From Halomonas ramblicola (GTDB lineage: Bacteria; Pseudomonadota; Gammaproteobacteria; Pseudomonadales; Halomonadaceae), in assembly GCF_030409215.1 (NCBI RefSeq), contig NZ_JAUFPL010000032.1, positions 584,249-648,248 of the forward strand: a stretch of DNA of 64,000 nt, in the 5' to 3' direction. The notes beneath the pieces were generated by a model. It saw only the letters and a list, made by a program, of their open reading frames with translations, was not told where the DNA came from and did not search any database. Made by a program: the position numbers and the translations under genes. Below, piece by piece: positions 27,281-36,309 of this stretch. Each line of letters begins with the position of its first letter. Within the stretch, counting starts at the first letter, position 1.

Positions 27281-27320
27281 GCTGCTCTCCCTCTATCTGG
27301 ATGCCGGGCATCGTTGTCTT

Positions 27321-28289
27321 TCAATCGTTCTTGGATGGATACGGAGTCTCGACGACTGGCGTCAGCGGCCCCTTGTTTGAGAACCAGGACGTCAGGTTAT
27401 CGATCACCAGTTGGCCCATGGCATTGCGGGTGTGGACCGAACCCGAACCGACATGTGGCAGGAGAACGGCATGGTCCATGTCGGTAAGCGCTTGCGGCAC
27501 GTTCGGCTCGTCCTCGAACACATCGAGGCCTGCGGTCAGAATCGTTCGGTTCTGGAGTGCGTCGATCAAGGCCGGCTCATCGACGACACTGCCGCGGGCG
27601 ATGTTGATCAATACACCTTGCGGCCCCAAAGCCTCCAGCACCTGGGCGTCGATCAAATGCTGAGTGCCGGCTCCGCCAGGCGTCGTGACAATCAGAACGT
27701 CGGCATCGCTCGCCATGTCGATGAGGGAAGGATAATGGGTGTAGCCTACGCCATGCTTAGGTGTGCGGCTGTGATAGATGACCCGAACGCCGAATGCCTC
27801 CAGGCGATGGGCGATGGCGAGTCCGATCCTTCCCAACCCTACCATGCCGATGGTTCGTTCGCGCAGGCTTGCGGTCAAGGGGAATGCCCCCTGCCGCCAC
27901 TTGCCTTCCCGGACGAAACGGTCGGCCTGTGGGAATTGGCGTAGCGTGGCGATTAGCAGGCCGACGGCCGCATCGGCGACTTCATCGGTCAAGACGTCGG
28001 GCGTATTGGTGACGATGACACCCTTTTCCCCTGCATAGGCAGCATCCACGTGATCGTAACCAACACCAAAGCAGGAAATGATTTCAAGCGCTGGTAGTCG
28101 ATCCAGCAGGGCAGCATTGATGACATGATGGCCGCCATTCGCCAAGCCTCGGATGCGTGGGGCAATAGCGTCCAGATAGGCTTCTGGATCGGATTGTTCC
28201 CACAGACGGTGCAGTGTGAACTTTTCATCGAGCTGTTCGATGATCATGTCTCGCAGAGGTACGGGTACAAGAATTTCAGTTTTTTTCAC
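27321..28289 (-). CDS. D-isomer-specific 2-hydroxyacid dehydrogenase
   Basis: A 322-residue D-2-hydroxyacid dehydrogenase. It shows SCFGVGYDHVDAAYAGEKGV in the substrate domain, IGMVGLGRIGLAIAHRLEAF for NAD(P), catalytic Arg in LINIARGSVVDEPALI, Glu in LDVFEDEPNVP and His in AVLLPHVGSGS. The group contains hydroxypyruvate/glyoxylate and 2-ketogluconate reductases (GhrB-like). It follows TRAP 4 dctQ by 54 bases in the same reverse-strand operon. Confidence 0.88.
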   Translation of the reverse strand: MKKTEILVPVPLRDMIIEQLDEKFTLHRLWEQSDPEAYLDAIAPRIRGLANGGHHVINAALLDRLPALEIISCFGVGYDHVDAAYAGEKGVIVTNTPDVLTDEVADAAVGLLIATLRQFPQADRFVREGKWRQGAFPLTASLRERTIGMVGLGRIGLAIAHRLEAFGVRVIYHSRTPKHGVGYTHYPSLIDMASDADVLIVTTPGGAGTQHLIDAQVLEALGPQGVLINIARGSVVDEPALIDALQNRTILTAGLDVFEDEPNVPQALTDMDHAVLLPHVGSGSVHTRNAMGQLVIDNLTSWFSNKGPLTPVVETPYPSKND

Positions 28290-28343
28290 GATGACCCCTC
28301 TTGTTCGTCAGTTCACAATTCGCCATGTTGGCAAGCCGACCTG

Positions 28344-28871
28344 TTACTTTGACGCCAGTAATGTTTCCACCTTTCCGGAAATAGCGCGCAAAAGATTGTT
28401 GAATGCCTGCAACATGATTAGTGCGCCACCTATCACCAATGCCATTCTTGGCCAGTAAAGGGTGAAGGCCCCGCTGGGAGTGAGGTCGCCGGCGCCCAAC
28501 AGTGCTAAACGATAACCGGAAAAAATGATGAGGTAGGCAAAGTAGATCACCAGGATGTTGATGGCGGCAAAAGTGATAGTTTGAAGGCTTTTTGGAAACG
28601 CGTTGGCAAAAGTATCTACGCGAATGTGTTGCCATGAACGTATATAAGAGCTGCAAGCAAATAGCACTAGATATGCGAGGGCGTAACTCGTGAGCTCTTC
28701 TACCCAGGCGAGTGGTGAGCGAATCAGATACCGCATCACCACCTGTAGCATCAGCAGAATGAAGATAAGGCTTGACAAGAAAATCAGGGTGTACCGTGAT
28801 GCTCGGTCCACATATCCACAAAACGTATCGAATCTTGCAGCGACGGTTTTAAAGACACTAAAAAGTATCAT
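28344..28871 (-). CDS. dctQ: TRAP transporter small permease DctQ (TRAP 4)
   Basis: A 175-residue four-helix protein with RSPLAWVEELTSYALAYLVL and SWQHIRVDTFANAFP. The start at 28871 (MILFSVFK) has GGGAGAG upstream. The longer frame from 28907 would overlap dctM and is rejected. This dctQ lies after dctM, unlike the other five TRAP loci here. Confidence 0.9.
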   Translation of the reverse strand: MILFSVFKTVAARFDTFCGYVDRASRYTLIFLSSLIFILLMLQVVMRYLIRSPLAWVEELTSYALAYLVLFACSSYIRSWQHIRVDTFANAFPKSLQTITFAAINILVIYFAYLIIFSGYRLALLGAGDLTPSGAFTLYWPRMALVIGGALIMLQAFNNLLRAISGKVETLLASK

Positions 28872-28882
28872 GAAGCTCTCCC

Positions 28883-30178
28883 TTAAAGTCCGCCTAGGCC
28901 AAGCCATCTAGGTAAGGTTTCACTGATGGCAGGAAACAGGATAACTGATGTCGTGATCGCAATTTCGAGGAGAATGAATGGCCAGATATAGCGTACGATC
29001 GATGTCACCGACATTTTTCCAACCAGCGCTGTCATCAGCAAGGTGCCCCCCACGGGCGGCGTCAAGTGTCCGATCCCGAGTGCCATGACGATGATCATCG
29101 CCGTATGGATGGAACTGAATCCCGCTTGCGTGGTGAATATCGGTATGACGATGGCGCCGAACAGGAGAACCGCAGTTGTACGGTCGATGAACAGGCCGAC
29201 GATGAAGAGCATGGCGAGTATAAGGATCGAGATAAGGAACGGGTCAGACGTCAGGTTCAACAGGACCGATGTGATCTCTACCGGAACATGACGGGCTGCC
29301 ATGACATAGGAGAGTGCGAAGGCCGCGCCGATCAGCATCATCACCGCTCCACTGGTGAGTGCCGTTTCCAGGAATATCTTTGGCAAATCTCGTACCTTGA
29401 TGCTTCGATAGATGACCACTGTAATAAACATGGCATACGCCGCTGCTACTGCCCCTGCTTCAGTAGGAGAGAAAAATCCACCAAAGATGCCGCCAACCAC
29501 TACGATGGGGAGTACGAGCGGGCCTGACGCATGTTTCAATGCCACCATTATCGTTCTGAAAGACGCCTTCTGATAAGAGGGTACCCCAAGCTTTCGGATG
29601 AGAAAGTATGTCATGGTCATGTAGCAAATGGCGATCAATACCGCCACGCTGAGTCCGGCAGCGAAAAGAGCGCCAATAGAAACGCCGAATGTCGATCCAT
29701 AGACAATCAGCACTATGCTAGGCGGAATCATCGGCGCCATTGTTCCTGACACGGCGGTAATCGCTCCTGCCAAGCCTTCCGGGTATCCCTCCTTCTTCAT
29801 CGATGGAATAAAGACTGTGCCCATTGCTGCAATGTCGGCGTAGGCAGACCCGGAAATACCTCCGAAGAAGACACTGGAAAGAATGTTGATCTGGGCAAGT
29901 CCTCCCTTGAAATGGCCGACCATTGCCCGGGCAAGTCCGATCAGGCGGTCGGTCAAGCCCCCCTTGGTCATGATGTTGCCGGCCAGAAGAAACATCGGTA
30001 TTGCCAGCAAGGTGAAGGATGTCATGCCGCCGTAGAAGCGCTGAACTAGGACGATCAGAGCGGAGTCGCGCCCGACATCGACCCAGTGCACAAGACTGGC
30101 AAAGATCATCGCCAAAAATACGGGAGCGCCTAAAAAGATAAGGAAAAAAAGAATCCCCAGTAACAGCACAATGACCAC
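28883..30178 (-). CDS. dctM: TRAP transporter large permease DctM (TRAP 4)
   Basis: A 431-residue permease with FFGGISGSAYADIAAMGTVF, GTMAPMIPPSIVLIVYGSTF and ALGIGHLTPPVGGTLLMTAL. The start is GTG 30178, supported by CTGGAGAT about nine bases upstream. It sits between dctP and dctQ, giving P-M-Q. Confidence 0.93.
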   Translation of the reverse strand: MVIVLLLGILFFLIFLGAPVFLAMIFASLVHWVDVGRDSALIVLVQRFYGGMTSFTLLAIPMFLLAGNIMTKGGLTDRLIGLARAMVGHFKGGLAQINILSSVFFGGISGSAYADIAAMGTVFIPSMKKEGYPEGLAGAITAVSGTMAPMIPPSIVLIVYGSTFGVSIGALFAAGLSVAVLIAICYMTMTYFLIRKLGVPSYQKASFRTIMVALKHASGPLVLPIVVVGGIFGGFFSPTEAGAVAAAYAMFITVVIYRSIKVRDLPKIFLETALTSGAVMMLIGAAFALSYVMAARHVPVEITSVLLNLTSDPFLISILILAMLFIVGLFIDRTTAVLLFGAIVIPIFTTQAGFSSIHTAMIIVMALGIGHLTPPVGGTLLMTALVGKMSVTSIVRYIWPFILLEIAITTSVILFPAISETLPRWLGLGGL

Positions 30179-30212
30179 GGTGAAATCTCCAGGTTACGCT
30201 GTTGTAATAAGC

Positions 30213-30243
30213 GCCCCTGGCTTGCATAGAGCTTACCAGGGGC
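30213..30243 (-). terminator. Hairpin after dctP (TRAP 4)
   Basis: Arms GCCCCTGG (30213-30220) and CCAGGGGC (30236-30243) with a 15-nt loop, in the 93 bp gap between dctP and dctM. Weaker than those of the other TRAP operons, but in the same place. Confidence 0.6.
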
Positions 30244-30271
30244 TTTTCAGTCATAATGGTGTGGGGTTGGC

Positions 30272-31330
30272 TTATTGCTGAGTGTAGAAGGAGTTTTCCA
30301 CTCGGGATACGGTATCGAGAGTTGCCTGCATGAAGTCAGGGTCGGCAACTTCACCGACGAATTCACGGCCCACGGGTTCAGCCAGTTCGCGCCATGCAGC
30401 ACGCTCTTCGGCGTTTGGTTCTACGACTGTTTTTCCAGCTTCGATAATGCGTGTCAATGCTTTGTTGTCCTCAATGAGTGCATGAGAATTCTGTACATCG
30501 ATGGCAAGCGAGGAAGCTTCTTCCACAATCCTCTGATATTGTTCAGGCAGACTTTCGAAGAAGCTGTTACTTACAATATAACTGGTAACGTCATACATGT
30601 GTGCGGTCAGCGACACATAATCGGCAACTTCGAGCAGCCCGGCATTCCAGGCCGAGTTTAGCCCCCCTTCGGTTGCATCGATGAGCCCCGTCTGAAGGCC
30701 GGTATAGCGCTCCGCCGCTGGTAGGGCAACGACCGAGGGGGCGCCGAGCTCAGTCCAGACAGCCTGATGCATCGGAGCTTGCATGGTGCGAATCTTGATG
30801 CCTTCGGAATCAAGGTCGGACGGCTCACGGATAGGGCCGCGGGTAGTATAGAGATGGCGGACAGAGTTTTCAGCCGCGCCAAGGAAGCGCAATTGCCCGT
30901 TGGTATCGGCCTGGATTTGATCGTTTACCAGAGAGATATACTCGCGGTCCTGGAATACCTTCCAGGCGATATGGCGACCGGCGAAGAGGAAGGGAAGGTT
31001 CCACACCTGGGCCGCCGGGAATGCCCCGGCGAGGCCCCCGGCGTTGGGTGTCATGAACTGAAGCTCACCCAGTCGCAACTGGTCCAAGACTTCACGTTCG
31101 TCCCCTCCTAGTCCGCCAACGGTAGTGATATTGATCTCCATATCACCATCGGTGGCTACTTCTATGTAATTCTTGAAGGCTTCGGCGGCGGGAAGTTGAA
31201 AGTCTACGTTTGAATCAAAGTAGGCAAACGTGGCGGAATATGACTGTGCGAGCACTGTTCCTGTACTTGCCGCTGTGATTCCAAGGATGCATGTGCCACC
31301 AACAATGCTTTTTAGTAAGATTTTCTTCAT
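30272..31330 (-). CDS. dctP: TRAP transporter substrate-binding protein DctP (TRAP 4)
   Basis: A 352-residue receptor with a Sec signal (MKKILLKSIVGGTCILGIT, cleavage likely after TVLAQ). Core motifs are GIKIRTMQAPMHQAVWTELG, VVALPAAERYTGLQTGLIDA and TEGGLNSAWNAGL. The last replaces the usual (G/A)QENP of the other receptors, and VVALP replaces the common PTPMAF. It therefore belongs to a different DctP subgroup. Promoter and paired operator lie at 31452-31483, giving a leader of about 115 nt. AGGAGAG precedes the ATG. Confidence 0.93.
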   Translation of the reverse strand: MKKILLKSIVGGTCILGITAASTGTVLAQSYSATFAYFDSNVDFQLPAAEAFKNYIEVATDGDMEINITTVGGLGGDEREVLDQLRLGELQFMTPNAGGLAGAFPAAQVWNLPFLFAGRHIAWKVFQDREYISLVNDQIQADTNGQLRFLGAAENSVRHLYTTRGPIREPSDLDSEGIKIRTMQAPMHQAVWTELGAPSVVALPAAERYTGLQTGLIDATEGGLNSAWNAGLLEVADYVSLTAHMYDVTSYIVSNSFFESLPEQYQRIVEEASSLAIDVQNSHALIEDNKALTRIIEAGKTVVEPNAEERAAWRELAEPVGREFVGEVADPDFMQATLDTVSRVENSFYTQQ

Positions 31331-31451
31331 GGAGCCCTCTCCTGTTGTTGTAACCGCGAAATGCAGTCTGCATAAAGATGTTGGAATAGGTCATGCGTCT
31401 TGTTCGGCTCGAATTTCCTCCAAGCGTGGCCCTTCAGCCTATCCCAATAGA

Positions 31452-31483
31452 AATGTAGAACATATGCCTGTATTGTTCAACAT
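31452..31483 (-). promoter_or_regulatory. Paired palindromic operator over the TRAP 4 promoter
   Basis: Half-sites ATGTAGAACAT (31453-31463, centre 31458) and TTGTTCAACAT (31473-31483, centre 31478), 20 bp apart. On the reverse strand TTGAAC (31480-31475) and TACATT (31457-31452), with a 17 bp spacer, form the promoter. From 31473 a 24 bp stretch is identical to one starting at 37411. Confidence 0.65.
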
Positions 31484-31670
31484 ATACTTTCGTATGCGGC
31501 TTTTTTTTAAGACTCTGATTTAATTACCGAAAATTAGGAAGCGCCGCTGTATTGCCGGATGCTGAGGAGGATCAATGTTTATGAAAGCTGCATCGCAGAA
31601 ACCAAATCGATTGATTCTTCGGCTATGACGCTGTGTGCTAGTCCTGAGTTGACGATGTGTTGTGCGCCTC

Positions 31671-31704
31671 AGCGGTAACGGGCGCTAAGGGGCCCGTTAC
31701 CGCT
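31671..31704 (-). terminator. Hairpin terminator of the KGSA dehydrogenase operon
   Basis: Perfect 13 bp arms AGCGGTAACGGGC (31671-31683) and GCCCGTTACCGCT (31692-31704) with an 8-nt loop, 13 bases past the aldehyde dehydrogenase stop on the reverse strand. Confidence 0.75.
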
Positions 31705-31716
31705 GGTATCATCGGG

Positions 31717-33297
31717 TCATCCTTCGCGTTTACCACCATAGAGGCGGCTGAGGTTCAGCGGGTTGCCGTCCTGGAGTGCCTCGGGCAGCAGGCCCGCGGG
31801 CAGGTTCTGGTAGCACACCGGGCGCAGGAAGCGCTGGATGGCGGCGCTGCCCACCGAGGTGCTGCGCGCGTCCGAGGTGGCCGGGAAGGGCCCGCCATGG
31901 ACCATGGCGTGGCAGACCTCGACGCCGGTGGGCCAGCCGTTGGCCAACACCCGCCCGGCCTTGCGCTCGAGCACCGGCAGCAGGGTACGGGCCGCCTCGA
32001 CGTCGCCGTCGTCCAGCTGCAGGGTGGCGGTGAGCTGACCTTCGAGTCGTTCGGCGATGCGTCGAAGATCCTCCAGGGTGGTGCACTCGACGACCAGGGA
32101 GCAGGCGCCGAACACTTCTTCGTGCTGCAGGCTCGCGTCGGCGATGAAGTCGGCTGCCGAGGTGGCAAAGAGGGCCGCTTGGCAATCGTGCGGGCCATCG
32201 CCGGCCTGTCCGCGGGCGACTTCCCGTACCTTGGCGTGATTCGACAGCCGTTCCACGCCTTCCTGATAGGCACGATGGGTGGTGGGGGTGAGCATGGTCT
32301 GGGCGGCGCTGGCCTTGAGGGCCTCGCCGGTGGCCTTGAGGAAGGCGTCCAGGGCCTCGCCCTTCACCCCGATGATCAGCCCTGGGTTGGTGCAGAACTG
32401 GCCGGCCCCCATGGTGAGCGAGCCGACGAAGCCTTCGGCGATGGCCTTGCCGCGTGCCTGGAGCGCTTCGGGCAGCAGGAACACCGGGTTGATGCTGCTC
32501 ATCTCGGCATAGACGGGGATCGGCTGGGCGCGGTTCTGGGCGATCTCGATCAGCGCGGTGCCCCCGCTGCGCGAGCCGGTGAAGCCCACCGCTTGGATGC
32601 GCGGGTCGGCGACCAACGCGGCGCCGACCTCGCGGCCTGAGCCAAACAGCAGGGAAAAGACACCCTCGGGCAGTTGGCACTTGGCCACCGCGGCCTGCAC
32701 GGCACGACCGACCAGTTCCGATGTGCCGGGGTGGGCGGAGTGCGCCTTGACCACCACCGGGCAGCCGGCGGCCAGCGCCGAGGCGGTATCGCCGCCCGCC
32801 ACGGAAAAGGCCAGCGGGAAGTTGCTGGGACCGAATACCGCGACGGGCCCCAGGGCCACGTGGCGCTGGCGCAGGTCGACCCGCGGCATGGGTTGCCGAT
32901 CGGGCAGGGCGGGGTCGAGGCGCACGTCGAGCCATTCGCCGGCGCGCACCACCGAGGCGAACAGCCGCAGCTGGCCGCAGGTGCGGCCGCGCTCGCCTTC
33001 CAGGCGGGCCCGGGGCAGGCCGGTCTCGGCCATGGCGCGCTCGATCAGGTCGTCGCCGATCGCCTCGATCTCGCTGGCGATGGCCTCGATGAAGGCGGCG
33101 CGCGCTTCCAGTGAGGTCTCGCGGTAGGTGGAAAACGCCGCCTCGGCCAGTTCGCAGGCGCGCTCGACGTTCGCCTTGCTGCCGCCGGCATAGGTGGGGT
33201 CCAGCGTCTTGCCGGTGGACGGGTCGACGGCGTTGATGGCAGTGGAGTTGCCGCTGACGGCCTCTTGGCCGATGAGTAGCTTGCCTTCCAATGTCAT
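31717..33297 (-). CDS. 2-ketoglutarate semialdehyde (2,5-dioxovalerate) dehydrogenase
   Basis: A 526-residue aldehyde dehydrogenase, the length of the NADP-type KGSA dehydrogenases. Motifs are [20 protein letters not shown], the [14 protein letters not shown] cofactor segment, [16 protein letters not shown], catalytic Glu in [13 protein letters not shown] and catalytic Cys in [12 protein letters not shown]. It oxidises 2-ketoglutarate semialdehyde to 2-ketoglutarate, the last step of non-phosphorylative pentose and hexarate catabolism. The start at 33297 (MTLEGKLL) is chosen for AGGAG just upstream. It matches the dehydratases at 9980, 33314, 37530 and 39291. Confidence 0.92.
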   Translation of the reverse strand: MTLEGKLLIGQEAVSGNSTAINAVDPSTGKTLDPTYAGGSKANVERACELAEAAFSTYRETSLEARAAFIEAIASEIEAIGDDLIERAMAETGLPRARLEGERGRTCGQLRLFASVVRAGEWLDVRLDPALPDRQPMPRVDLRQRHVALGPVAVFGPSNFPLAFSVAGGDTASALAAGCPVVVKAHSAHPGTSELVGRAVQAAVAKCQLPEGVFSLLFGSGREVGAALVADPRIQAVGFTGSRSGGTALIEIAQNRAQPIPVYAEMSSINPVFLLPEALQARGKAIAEGFVGSLTMGAGQFCTNPGLIIGVKGEALDAFLKATGEALKASAAQTMLTPTTHRAYQEGVERLSNHAKVREVARGQAGDGPHDCQAALFATSAADFIADASLQHEEVFGACSLVVECTTLEDLRRIAERLEGQLTATLQLDDGDVEAARTLLPVLERKAGRVLANGWPTGVEVCHAMVHGGPFPATSDARSTSVGSAAIQRFLRPVCYQNLPAGLLPEALQDGNPLNLSRLYGGKREG

Positions 33298-33313
33298 GGG
33301 GAACTCCTGATTA

Positions 33314-34300
33314 TCAGAGTGCATGGATGTCGACGGGGAGGGCGTCCGGTTCCACACCCAGCGGGTTGCGCAGCGGCCGGCCGAACTCGGCCAGGGCGAT
33401 CTCGAAGCGGTCGCCGTCGCGGGGCTGGACGCCGTCGGCGAAGCTCAGGGTTGCGGTGCCGAAGAAGTGCACGTGGACGTCGCCGGGACGCCGGAAGCCT
33501 TCGTACTTGAAGTGGTGGTGCTCCAGGTTGGCCAGGCTATGCGCCATGTTGGCCTCGCCGGTGAGGAAGGGCTTCTCCCACAGCGTCTCGCCGTCGCGCA
33601 CGATGCGGCTGGTGCCCTCCAGGTGGTCGGGCAACTCGCCGATCAAGAGCTCCGGGCCGAAGCTGCAGGCGCGCAGCTTGGAGTGGGCCAGCCACAGGTA
33701 GTTGAAGCGCTCGGTGACGTGGTCGGAGAACTCGTTGCCGATGGCGTAGCCGACCCGCCAGGGCTGGCCGTCGTCGCCGATCACGTAGAGCCCGGCGAGC
33801 TCCGGCTCCTCGCCGGCGTCCTCGGCGAAGGCCGGCGAAGGCAGCGCCGCCTCGGGGGCCACCACGCAGTCGCCGTCGCCCTTGTAGAACCACTCCGGCT
33901 GGGCGCCCACCTGACCGGGGGCCGGCTTGCCGCCTTCCACGCCCAGCTGGAACATGCGCATGGAATCGGTCAACTCGGCCTCATCGACCTGGGTCTTGGC
34001 GTGCATCGCCGAGCGGGTATCGGCGCTGCCCAGGTGGGTCAGGCCGGTGCCGGTCACCAGACAGTGAGCCGGGTCGGGATGGGTCAGCGGCGGCAGCAAC
34101 TGTCGTTCGTCGACCAGTTGCTGGTAGTCGAGGCGGATCTCGGTCAATGCCGCTTCCACCACTTCGGCGAGCGGGCGGCCGGCGGCGATGGCGCGCCGGG
34201 CCAGGGTGTAGGTGTCGGCGTCGAGCAGTCGGACCCGCTCGGCGCTCTCGACCAGGGCGGCGTGAGCCTGGCCCTGATGTTCACATTGAATCAAGCGCAT
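33314..34300 (-). CDS. AraD1-family (FAH-fold) 2-keto-3-deoxy-aldonate dehydratase
   Basis: A 328-residue FAH-fold protein starting [39 protein letters not shown] is characteristic of the AraD1 group; other conserved parts are [48 protein letters not shown] and [18 protein letters not shown]. The family is proposed to dehydrate 2-keto-3-deoxy-L-arabinonate-type acids to KGSA. Being next to KGSA dehydrogenase and divergent from an L-arabinonate-type dehydratase supports this. GGAGG precedes ATG 34300; the frame from 34387 is rejected. Confidence 0.83.
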   Translation of the reverse strand: MRLIQCEHQGQAHAALVESAERVRLLDADTYTLARRAIAAGRPLAEVVEAALTEIRLDYQQLVDERQLLPPLTHPDPAHCLVTGTGLTHLGSADTRSAMHAKTQVDEAELTDSMRMFQLGVEGGKPAPGQVGAQPEWFYKGDGDCVVAPEAALPSPAFAEDAGEEPELAGLYVIGDDGQPWRVGYAIGNEFSDHVTERFNYLWLAHSKLRACSFGPELLIGELPDHLEGTSRIVRDGETLWEKPFLTGEANMAHSLANLEHHHFKYEGFRRPGDVHVHFFGTATLSFADGVQPRDGDRFEIALAEFGRPLRNPLGVEPDALPVDIHAL

Positions 34301-34332
34301 GGGGAGTGTCCTCCGAGTAGGGGGTGCCTGCA

Positions 34333-35634
34333 TCACAGCGGCCAGATCGCCAGTTGTGGCCACATCAGCAGTGCGGCAAGGACGCACAGTTGGATGGCCA
34401 TGAAAGGCAGCACCGACAAGTAGATGTCCTTGAGGCTGATATCCGGTGGCGCCACGCTCTTCAGGTAGAAGGCGGCAGGGCCGAAGGGCGGCGACAGGAA
34501 GGAGACCTGCATGTTCACGGCGAAGAGGATGCCGAACCAGATGGGGTCGTAGCCCAGTTGGGTGACGATGGGCAGGAAGATCGGCAGGGCCAGCATGGCG
34601 ATGCCGATCCAGTCGAGGAAGAGCCCCAGCACCAGCATGATCGCCATCATCACCAGGATGATCACGATGGGCGCGACCTCGAGGCCCAGAATCATGCCCG
34701 ACACGAAGCGGTTGCCACCCATCAGATTGTAGACCCCGACCAGGGCCGCGGCGCCGATGCCGATCCAGATGATCATGCCGCAGGTGTTGAGGGTCTGGCC
34801 CAGGCTGTGGTGCAGCATGCCGAGGGTGAACTCGCCTCGGACGGCGATGGCGAGCAGTACCCCGAACACGCCCATGGCCGCCGCCTCGGTGACCGAGGCG
34901 ATCCCCCCGTAGATGGTCCCCAGCACCAGGAAGGCGATCATGCCCGGCAGCAGGATGGCCTTGACGGCATCGAGCTTGCCGGCGAAGGGGTTGTCCTGGG
35001 TGGATTCATCCAGGGGTGGACCAAGCGCGGGATTCTTCAGGCAGCGCACCAGCACGTAGGCGATGTAGGAGCCCATCAGGATCACCGCCGGGGTGACGGC
35101 CGCGGTGAAGAGTTCGGCGATCGACACGCTGGCGATCAGGCCGTAGATGATCAGCACGATCGACGGCGGCATCATGGTGCCCAGGGCGCCGCCGGCACAC
35201 ACCACGCCGATGGAGAGCCGCTTGTCGTAGCCCAGGCGCAGCATCTGGGGGAGGGCCAGGATGCCCAGCAACACGATCTCGCCGCCGATGATGCCCGACA
35301 GCGCGGCGAGAAAGAACGCCACTACGATGGTTTGCACCGCCACGCCACCGGGCAGGCGGCCGGCGAAGACGCGCATGGCGTTGAACAGGTCCTTGGCGAT
35401 CCCCGAGCGGTCGAGCAGCGAGGCCATCAGCACGAACATGGGCACGGCCACCAGCGAGTACTCGGTGATGAAGCCGTAGATCCGACTGGTGACCAGCGGC
35501 AGGGCCGTCTCGCCGAACCAGCCGAAGGTGAAGGCCATGGCCACCAGGCCGGTGATGAAGGCCAGCGGCAGCCCGGTGACCAGCAGCGCGAAGATGGCGC
35601 CGACCATGAGCAGCGTTGCGGTTCCGATATCCAT
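34333..35634 (-). CDS. dctM: TRAP transporter large permease (TRAP 5, TakP/mannitol-type subfamily)
   Basis: A 433-residue permease. Instead of the GGISGSAVAD motif of the other DctM proteins it has FFLAALSGIIGGEIVLLGIL and CAGGALGTMMPPSIVLIIYG, typical of large permeases paired with TakP-like receptors. The C-terminal half has VNMQVSFLSPPFGPAAFYLK. ATG 35634 shares one base with the dctQ stop (TGATG). The long upstream extension of the open frame is antisense or out-of-frame sequence over dctQ and is excluded. Confidence 0.93.
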   Translation of the reverse strand: MDIGTATLLMVGAIFALLVTGLPLAFITGLVAMAFTFGWFGETALPLVTSRIYGFITEYSLVAVPMFVLMASLLDRSGIAKDLFNAMRVFAGRLPGGVAVQTIVVAFFLAALSGIIGGEIVLLGILALPQMLRLGYDKRLSIGVVCAGGALGTMMPPSIVLIIYGLIASVSIAELFTAAVTPAVILMGSYIAYVLVRCLKNPALGPPLDESTQDNPFAGKLDAVKAILLPGMIAFLVLGTIYGGIASVTEAAAMGVFGVLLAIAVRGEFTLGMLHHSLGQTLNTCGMIIWIGIGAAALVGVYNLMGGNRFVSGMILGLEVAPIVIILVMMAIMLVLGLFLDWIGIAMLALPIFLPIVTQLGYDPIWFGILFAVNMQVSFLSPPFGPAAFYLKSVAPPDISLKDIYLSVLPFMAIQLCVLAALLMWPQLAIWPL

Positions 35635-36239
35635 CAGCGTGTCTCCTCGGCGGCAGGGCGAGCACGCAGCGACTGGATCAGGTGCAGCAACGCCTGCAGG
35701 GTCATCAGCGCCAGGGCGAACAGGATCATGCCCTTGACAAACGCCGGGAACGGCGGGTTCCAGGAGGTCCCGGAACGCTCCAGCTGCCACTCGCCGAGGG
35801 GGTTGTGCGAGGCGCCCCAGAACATGTGGAAGGCGGCATAGCTCATGGACACGCAGAAACCCAGGGTCACGAGGTCGTTGAAACGGTCCATCCAGCCCCT
35901 GAAGCGGGGGCCGACGCTGTCGTAGAGCACCTTGACGCGGATATGGCTGTTGCGGGCCATCGCCGCCGGCCCGCCCAGAGCGAAGATGACCGCGATCAGG
36001 AACACCACCGTCTCGTGAACCCAGGAGGTGGGATTGTTGAAGGCGTAGCGCATGAAAACCTCGACCACACTGATCCCCATGGCCAGCAGCACCAGCCAGG
36101 CGGCGCCGCGGCCGCCGCGGGCGATCACGCGGTCGAGGGCGTTACGCTCGGGGGAGACCTCTTCCACCTTCTCGAGGATGTCGGAAAGGTCCTGGGTATC
36201 CGGAGCGAGGTCTTGAGTGTCAGACGTTTTTTGCGACAT
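35634..36239 (-). CDS. dctQ: TRAP transporter small permease (TRAP 5)
   Basis: A 201-residue protein with a hydrophilic N-terminus of about 45 residues (two LAPDTQDLSDILEKVEE-like acidic runs) before the first membrane segment. Conserved stretches are NPTSWVHETVVFLIAVIFAL and MARNSHIRVKVLYDSVGP. It overlaps dctM by one base. Confidence 0.92.
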   Translation of the reverse strand: MSQKTSDTQDLAPDTQDLSDILEKVEEVSPERNALDRVIARGGRGAAWLVLLAMGISVVEVFMRYAFNNPTSWVHETVVFLIAVIFALGGPAAMARNSHIRVKVLYDSVGPRFRGWMDRFNDLVTLGFCVSMSYAAFHMFWGASHNPLGEWQLERSGTSWNPPFPAFVKGMILFALALMTLQALLHLIQSLRARPAAEETR

Positions 36240-36253
36240 GGCTCGTCTCTGCG

Positions 36254-36285
36254 CCCATCGCCCGAGGGGGGCCTCGGGCGATGGG
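36254..36285 (-). terminator. Hairpin after dctP (TRAP 5)
   Basis: Perfect 14 bp arms CCCATCGCCCGAGG (36254-36267) and CCTCGGGCGATGGG (36272-36285) with a GGGG loop, filling most of the 70 bp dctP-dctQ gap. Confidence 0.75.
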
Positions 36286-36309
36286 TCGGTTGGGGGTGAA
36301 GACGCCGGT

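Larger units (their letters stand above)
24000..31670. other. AT-richer block with distinct codon use
   Basis: From about 24000 to 31670 the DNA is visibly lower in GC, with many A/T third positions, than the flanking strongly G/C third-position genes. It holds four oxidoreductases and one TRAP transporter. The change is abrupt at both ends and each end falls in an intergenic region (23921-24200 and 31331-31716). This suggests acquisition from a lower-GC donor. No integrase, transposase or obvious flanking repeat is seen; the estimate is by eye. Confidence 0.65.
31331..31716. other. 386-bp intergenic region upstream of TRAP 4
   Basis: No credible gene. From the TRAP 4 side it holds the leader, the paired-operator promoter (31452-31483), an AT-rich stretch with a T-run near 31500, and finally the hairpin at 31671-31704 belonging to the opposite neighbour. 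The compositional change to the high-GC flank occurs here. Confidence 0.7.
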
